From positions 62,001 to 126,000 of the forward strand of contig JBDSDD010000008.1 of NCBI GenBank assembly GCA_039920745.1: a stretch of 64,000 nt of DNA, given 5' to 3'. Below, one piece after another: positions 61,648 through 64,000 of the stretch (positions are counted from its first letter, which is position 1; each line of letters opens with the position of its first letter). The position numbers were made by a program, and so were the translations under genes. This DNA comes from Scleromatobacter sp039920745 (GTDB lineage: Bacteria; Pseudomonadota; Gammaproteobacteria; Burkholderiales; Burkholderiaceae_C). The notes under the pieces are model-generated. The model saw only the letters and a program-made list of their open reading frames with translations. It did no database searches and had not been told where the DNA came from.

Positions 61648-62853
61648 ATGAAGACCACCCGTCTCCTGGCCGCCATGCTGATGGCCGTCGGCCTCCTGCA
61701 ACTTCCCCTCGCCCACGCCGTCTCGGCCGGCGTGGCCAAGCCGCTGAAGGAAGCCAGCGAGCTGGTGCGCGCCGGCAAGGCGAAGGAAGCCCTGGCGAAG
61801 CTCAATGGCGTTTCCAGCGCCGGCCCGGACGACACGTACATGCTGGCGCGCATCCGCGGCGCCGCCTACCAGCGCATGGGCGACAACGGCGCGGCGGCCC
61901 AGCAATTGGAAGCCGCGTTCGCCACGGGCAAGGTGCCCGGCAACGAAGCGGGCATGCTGGCCGAGACCATCGCCGGCATCTACGCCCAGCAGCACAACAA
62001 CGGCGCTGCGATGAAATGGGTCGAGAAGGCCAGGGCCGCGGGCGACAACAGCTCGGGCCTGCGCCAGATCCAGGACTACGTCCAGGGCTCCAGCGGCGAC
62101 TACGGCCAGGTCGCGCGTGACAACGCCGCCAAGATCCAGGCTGCCGAAGCCGGTGGCCGCCGTCCGGACGAAGACGACCTCCTGCGCCTGGCCGATGCCT
62201 ACCGCCACACGAAGAACACGAACGGCGACTTGCAGGTCAAGGAAAAGCTGGTCACCTACTACCCGTCCAACAAGCAGTACGTGGGCATCTACCTGTCCGA
62301 CCTGCCGGGCAAGTCGGGCTTCTCGTCGCGTTTCTCGCTGGACCTGCTGCGCCTGAAGCTGAGCTCGGGCAACATGGCCGGCGCCAACGACTACATGGAG
62401 ATGGGCCAACTGCTGCTGCAGGCGCAACTGCCCGCGGAAGCCAAGTCCGTGGTCGACAAGGGCTATGCCGCCGGCGTGCTGGGCACGGGTGCGGAAGCAG
62501 CCCGCCAGCAACGCCTTCGCGACCTGGTCAACAAGAGCGTGGTCGACCAGAAGTCAACGCTGGCCAAGCGCACGGCCGACGCCAAGGCCGGCAAGACCGG
62601 CGACGACCTGATCGCGATCGGCGCCGAGGTCGCGTCGATGGGCCAGTACGACGAAGGCATCGCCTTGATGCAAGAAGGCATCGCCAAGGACAACCTGAAG
62701 CGTCCGGACGATGCCAAGCTGCGCCTGGGCGTCGCGATGCTGCAGTCGGGCAAGGCCAAGTCCGCCGCCGTGCAGCAGCTGCGCTCGGTCAAGGGTGCCG
62801 ACGGCGCGCCGGAAGTGGCTCGCCTGTACATCGCCCTCGGCGCCGCTTCCTAA
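61648..62853 (+). CDS. Exported TPR-repeat protein
   Basis: A 401-residue protein with a signal peptide (LLAAMLMAVGLLQLPLAHA) and TPR-like helical repeats across the rest, for example ASELVRAGKAKEALAKLNG, GAAYQRMGDNGAAAQQLEAAF, SMGQYDEGIALMQEGIAKDN and RLGVAMLQSGKAKSAAVQQL. Proteins of this kind often follow tonB-exbBD operons in Burkholderiales and may act as periplasmic partners of TonB. A hairpin separates it from exbD by 38 bases, so its expression may be partly independent. Confidence 0.88.
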   Translation: MKTTRLLAAMLMAVGLLQLPLAHAVSAGVAKPLKEASELVRAGKAKEALAKLNGVSSAGPDDTYMLARIRGAAYQRMGDNGAAAQQLEAAFATGKVPGNEAGMLAETIAGIYAQQHNNGAAMKWVEKARAAGDNSSGLRQIQDYVQGSSGDYGQVARDNAAKIQAAEAGGRRPDEDDLLRLADAYRHTKNTNGDLQVKEKLVTYYPSNKQYVGIYLSDLPGKSGFSSRFSLDLLRLKLSSGNMAGANDYMEMGQLLLQAQLPAEAKSVVDKGYAAGVLGTGAEAARQQRLRDLVNKSVVDQKSTLAKRTADAKAGKTGDDLIAIGAEVASMGQYDEGIALMQEGIAKDNLKRPDDAKLRLGVAMLQSGKAKSAAVQQLRSVKGADGAPEVARLYIALGAAS

Positions 62854-62879
62854 GCCCCGCGCCGGCAGCGGGGCCCCGC

Positions 62880-63869
62880 ATGACCGCCCCGCTGCCCTCG
62901 TTCTGTGAACCGCTGGGCGACGGCCTCTGGGCCATCGATACCGGCTTCCACCGCGACCGCTTCGATGCCGCCTACCTGGTGGCGGAGGGCGGTCGCGCTG
63001 CTTTCATCGACACCGGCACTGCATTCGCCGTGCCGCGCCTGCTCGCCTCGCTCGAAGCCTTGGGCCTGCCACGTTCGGTGGTCGACTTCGTCATCCCTAC
63101 CCACGTCCACCTGGACCACGCCGGCGGCGTCGGCCAGCTGATGCAGGCGCTGCCCACCGCCCGCTTGATCGTGCATCCGCGCGGGGCGCGCCACATGATC
63201 GACCCCACGGCGCTGTGGCAAGGCGCGCTGGCGGTCTACGGCGCGGCGCAGATGGAACGCGCCTATGGCACGCTGCTGCCCGTGGACGCGCAGCGCGTGC
63301 AAACCACCGCCGACGGCGATGTCATCGAACTCGCCGGCCGCCCACTGCAGTTCGCGCACACGCCGGGCCACGCGCTGCACCACCACTGCATCTGGGACGC
63401 GCGCAGCGCCGGCTGGTTCACCGGCGACAACTTCGGCATGGCGTATCCGGAGTTCACCGTCGCCGGCCGCGCCTTCATCTTCCCGACGACCACGCCCGTG
63501 CAGTTCGATCCCGATGCGATGCGCGCCTCGATCGCGCGGCTGCTGGCCACGTCGCCACGGCAGATGTTCCTGACCCACTACAGCCGCGTCGGCGACCCGG
63601 CGGATTGCGCCGAACGCCTCAATACGATGATCGATGGCACCGTTGCCGCCGCCCTCGCCCACCGCAACGCGCCCGAGCGACTGCAGGCCATCACCGACGC
63701 CCTGATGCGGCTCTACGCCGACGGTGCTCGCGCCTTCGGTGTCGTGCTGCCCGAAGAGCGCATCGCCGCCCTGCTGCAGGACGACGCCGCGCTCAACGCC
63801 GCCGGCCTGATCGCCTGGCTGGACCGGCCCTCGCGCACGGGCCCGGGCGTCACGCCTTCGCGCGCCTGA
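62880..63869 (+). CDS. MBL-fold metallo-hydrolase
   Basis: A 329-residue protein with the metallo-beta-lactamase metal motif PTHVHLDHAGG, preceded by DGLWAIDTGFHRDRFDAAYL and FIDTGTAF, and followed by HTPGHALHHHCIW, TGDNFGMAYPEF and FLTHYSRVGD. It is of the glyoxalase II/flavorubredoxin-like branch; several Burkholderiales homologues are annotated only as MBL hydrolases. The substrate is unknown. It starts 26 bp after the TPR gene. Confidence 0.88.
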   Translation: MTAPLPSFCEPLGDGLWAIDTGFHRDRFDAAYLVAEGGRAAFIDTGTAFAVPRLLASLEALGLPRSVVDFVIPTHVHLDHAGGVGQLMQALPTARLIVHPRGARHMIDPTALWQGALAVYGAAQMERAYGTLLPVDAQRVQTTADGDVIELAGRPLQFAHTPGHALHHHCIWDARSAGWFTGDNFGMAYPEFTVAGRAFIFPTTTPVQFDPDAMRASIARLLATSPRQMFLTHYSRVGDPADCAERLNTMIDGTVAAALAHRNAPERLQAITDALMRLYADGARAFGVVLPEERIAALLQDDAALNAAGLIAWLDRPSRTGPGVTPSRA

Positions 63870-63979
63870 GACGCACGCGCCGGTTCGCGGCCAGGCGTTC
63901 CGGGCGCCGTATAGTGACGTCATCTCGTGCGCGCCGCCGCGTACTCCCCAGCAGTCTTCCTGCAATCCAGAGAATCTCC

Positions 63980-64000
63980 ATGAGCAGCACCATTTCCTTC
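63980..64000 (+). CDS. Start of a gene cut by the window edge
   Basis: An ATG at 63980 reads MSSTISF and runs off the window. A purine-rich AGAGAA lies a few bases upstream. Too short to identify. Confidence 0.5.

Overview
The window is a high-GC (roughly two-thirds G+C) chromosomal segment of a Gram-negative betaproteobacterium. The closest fit is the Burkholderiales, in or near the Rubrivivax/Leptothrix/Methylibium/Roseateles group. Pointers are three PEP-CTERM proteins, a TonB-ExbB-ExbD-ExbD operon, a membrane alkane monooxygenase, a DUF1839/amino acid:carrier-protein ligase pair, and broken bacteriochlorophyll and reaction-centre genes. This placement is inferred from gene content only.

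Region by region. (1) 0.6-10.7 kb: a carrier-protein locus, mostly on the minus strand. It holds an acyl-CoA dehydrogenase-like protein, an amino acid:[carrier protein] ligase (a class II tRNA-synthetase homologue), DUF1839, a double alpha/beta-hydrolase, an AcpS-type phosphopantetheinyl transferase, a stand-alone acyl carrier protein and a GH2 beta-mannosidase-like protein. A divergent acyltransferase-3 sits in the middle and a dead Sfp-type transferase lies downstream. It looks like a pathway that puts an amino acid on a carrier protein and passes it to an unknown, perhaps glycosylated, acceptor. (2) 10.9-15.5 kb: an endonuclease/phosphatase-family membrane protein, tRNA-Ala(CGC), a TlpA-like thioredoxin and a cardiolipin-synthase-like lipoprotein. 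(3) 15.9-18.8 kb: a photosynthesis relic, with head-to-head fragments of bchD and pufC, followed by an intact rpoE-chrR pair of the singlet-oxygen type. (4) 19.0-25.7 kb: a kinase relic, a PEP-CTERM protein, a cytochrome c, a LysR regulator and a two-gene unit in which the two halves of a di-heme oxidoreductase are separated by a YeiH-type transporter fused to the second heme domain. This is the most unusual gene architecture here.

(5) 25.8-32.4 kb: small proteins, then a molybdenum hydroxylase module (MocA-like cytidylyltransferase, XdhC, di-heme cytochrome, 2Fe-2S subunit, Tat-exported molybdopterin subunit). (6) 32.4-43.5 kb: a PhoD phosphatase/PEP-CTERM operon, a histidine-kinase scrap, a MASE1-PAS-GGDEF cyclase, a 5'-nucleotidase lipoprotein, a hybrid histidine kinase and a TetR regulator. 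(7) 43.6-49.5 kb: an MBL hydrolase, an NAD(P)-binding protein, gluconokinase and gluconate permease, and a GGDEF-EAL protein. (8) 49.5-54.8 kb: lipoproteins and a second phosphatase/PEP-CTERM operon with a MauG-like peroxidase. (9) 55-58.3 kb: AlkB, a PAS-LuxR regulator and an IclR regulator with a perfect palindrome upstream. (10) 59-64 kb: tonB-exbB-exbD-exbD, a TPR protein, an MBL hydrolase and the first codons of another gene.

No CRISPR array, intact insertion sequence, prophage or rRNA was seen. Mobile DNA may once have acted here, judging by several truncated genes, but no element remains that I can identify.
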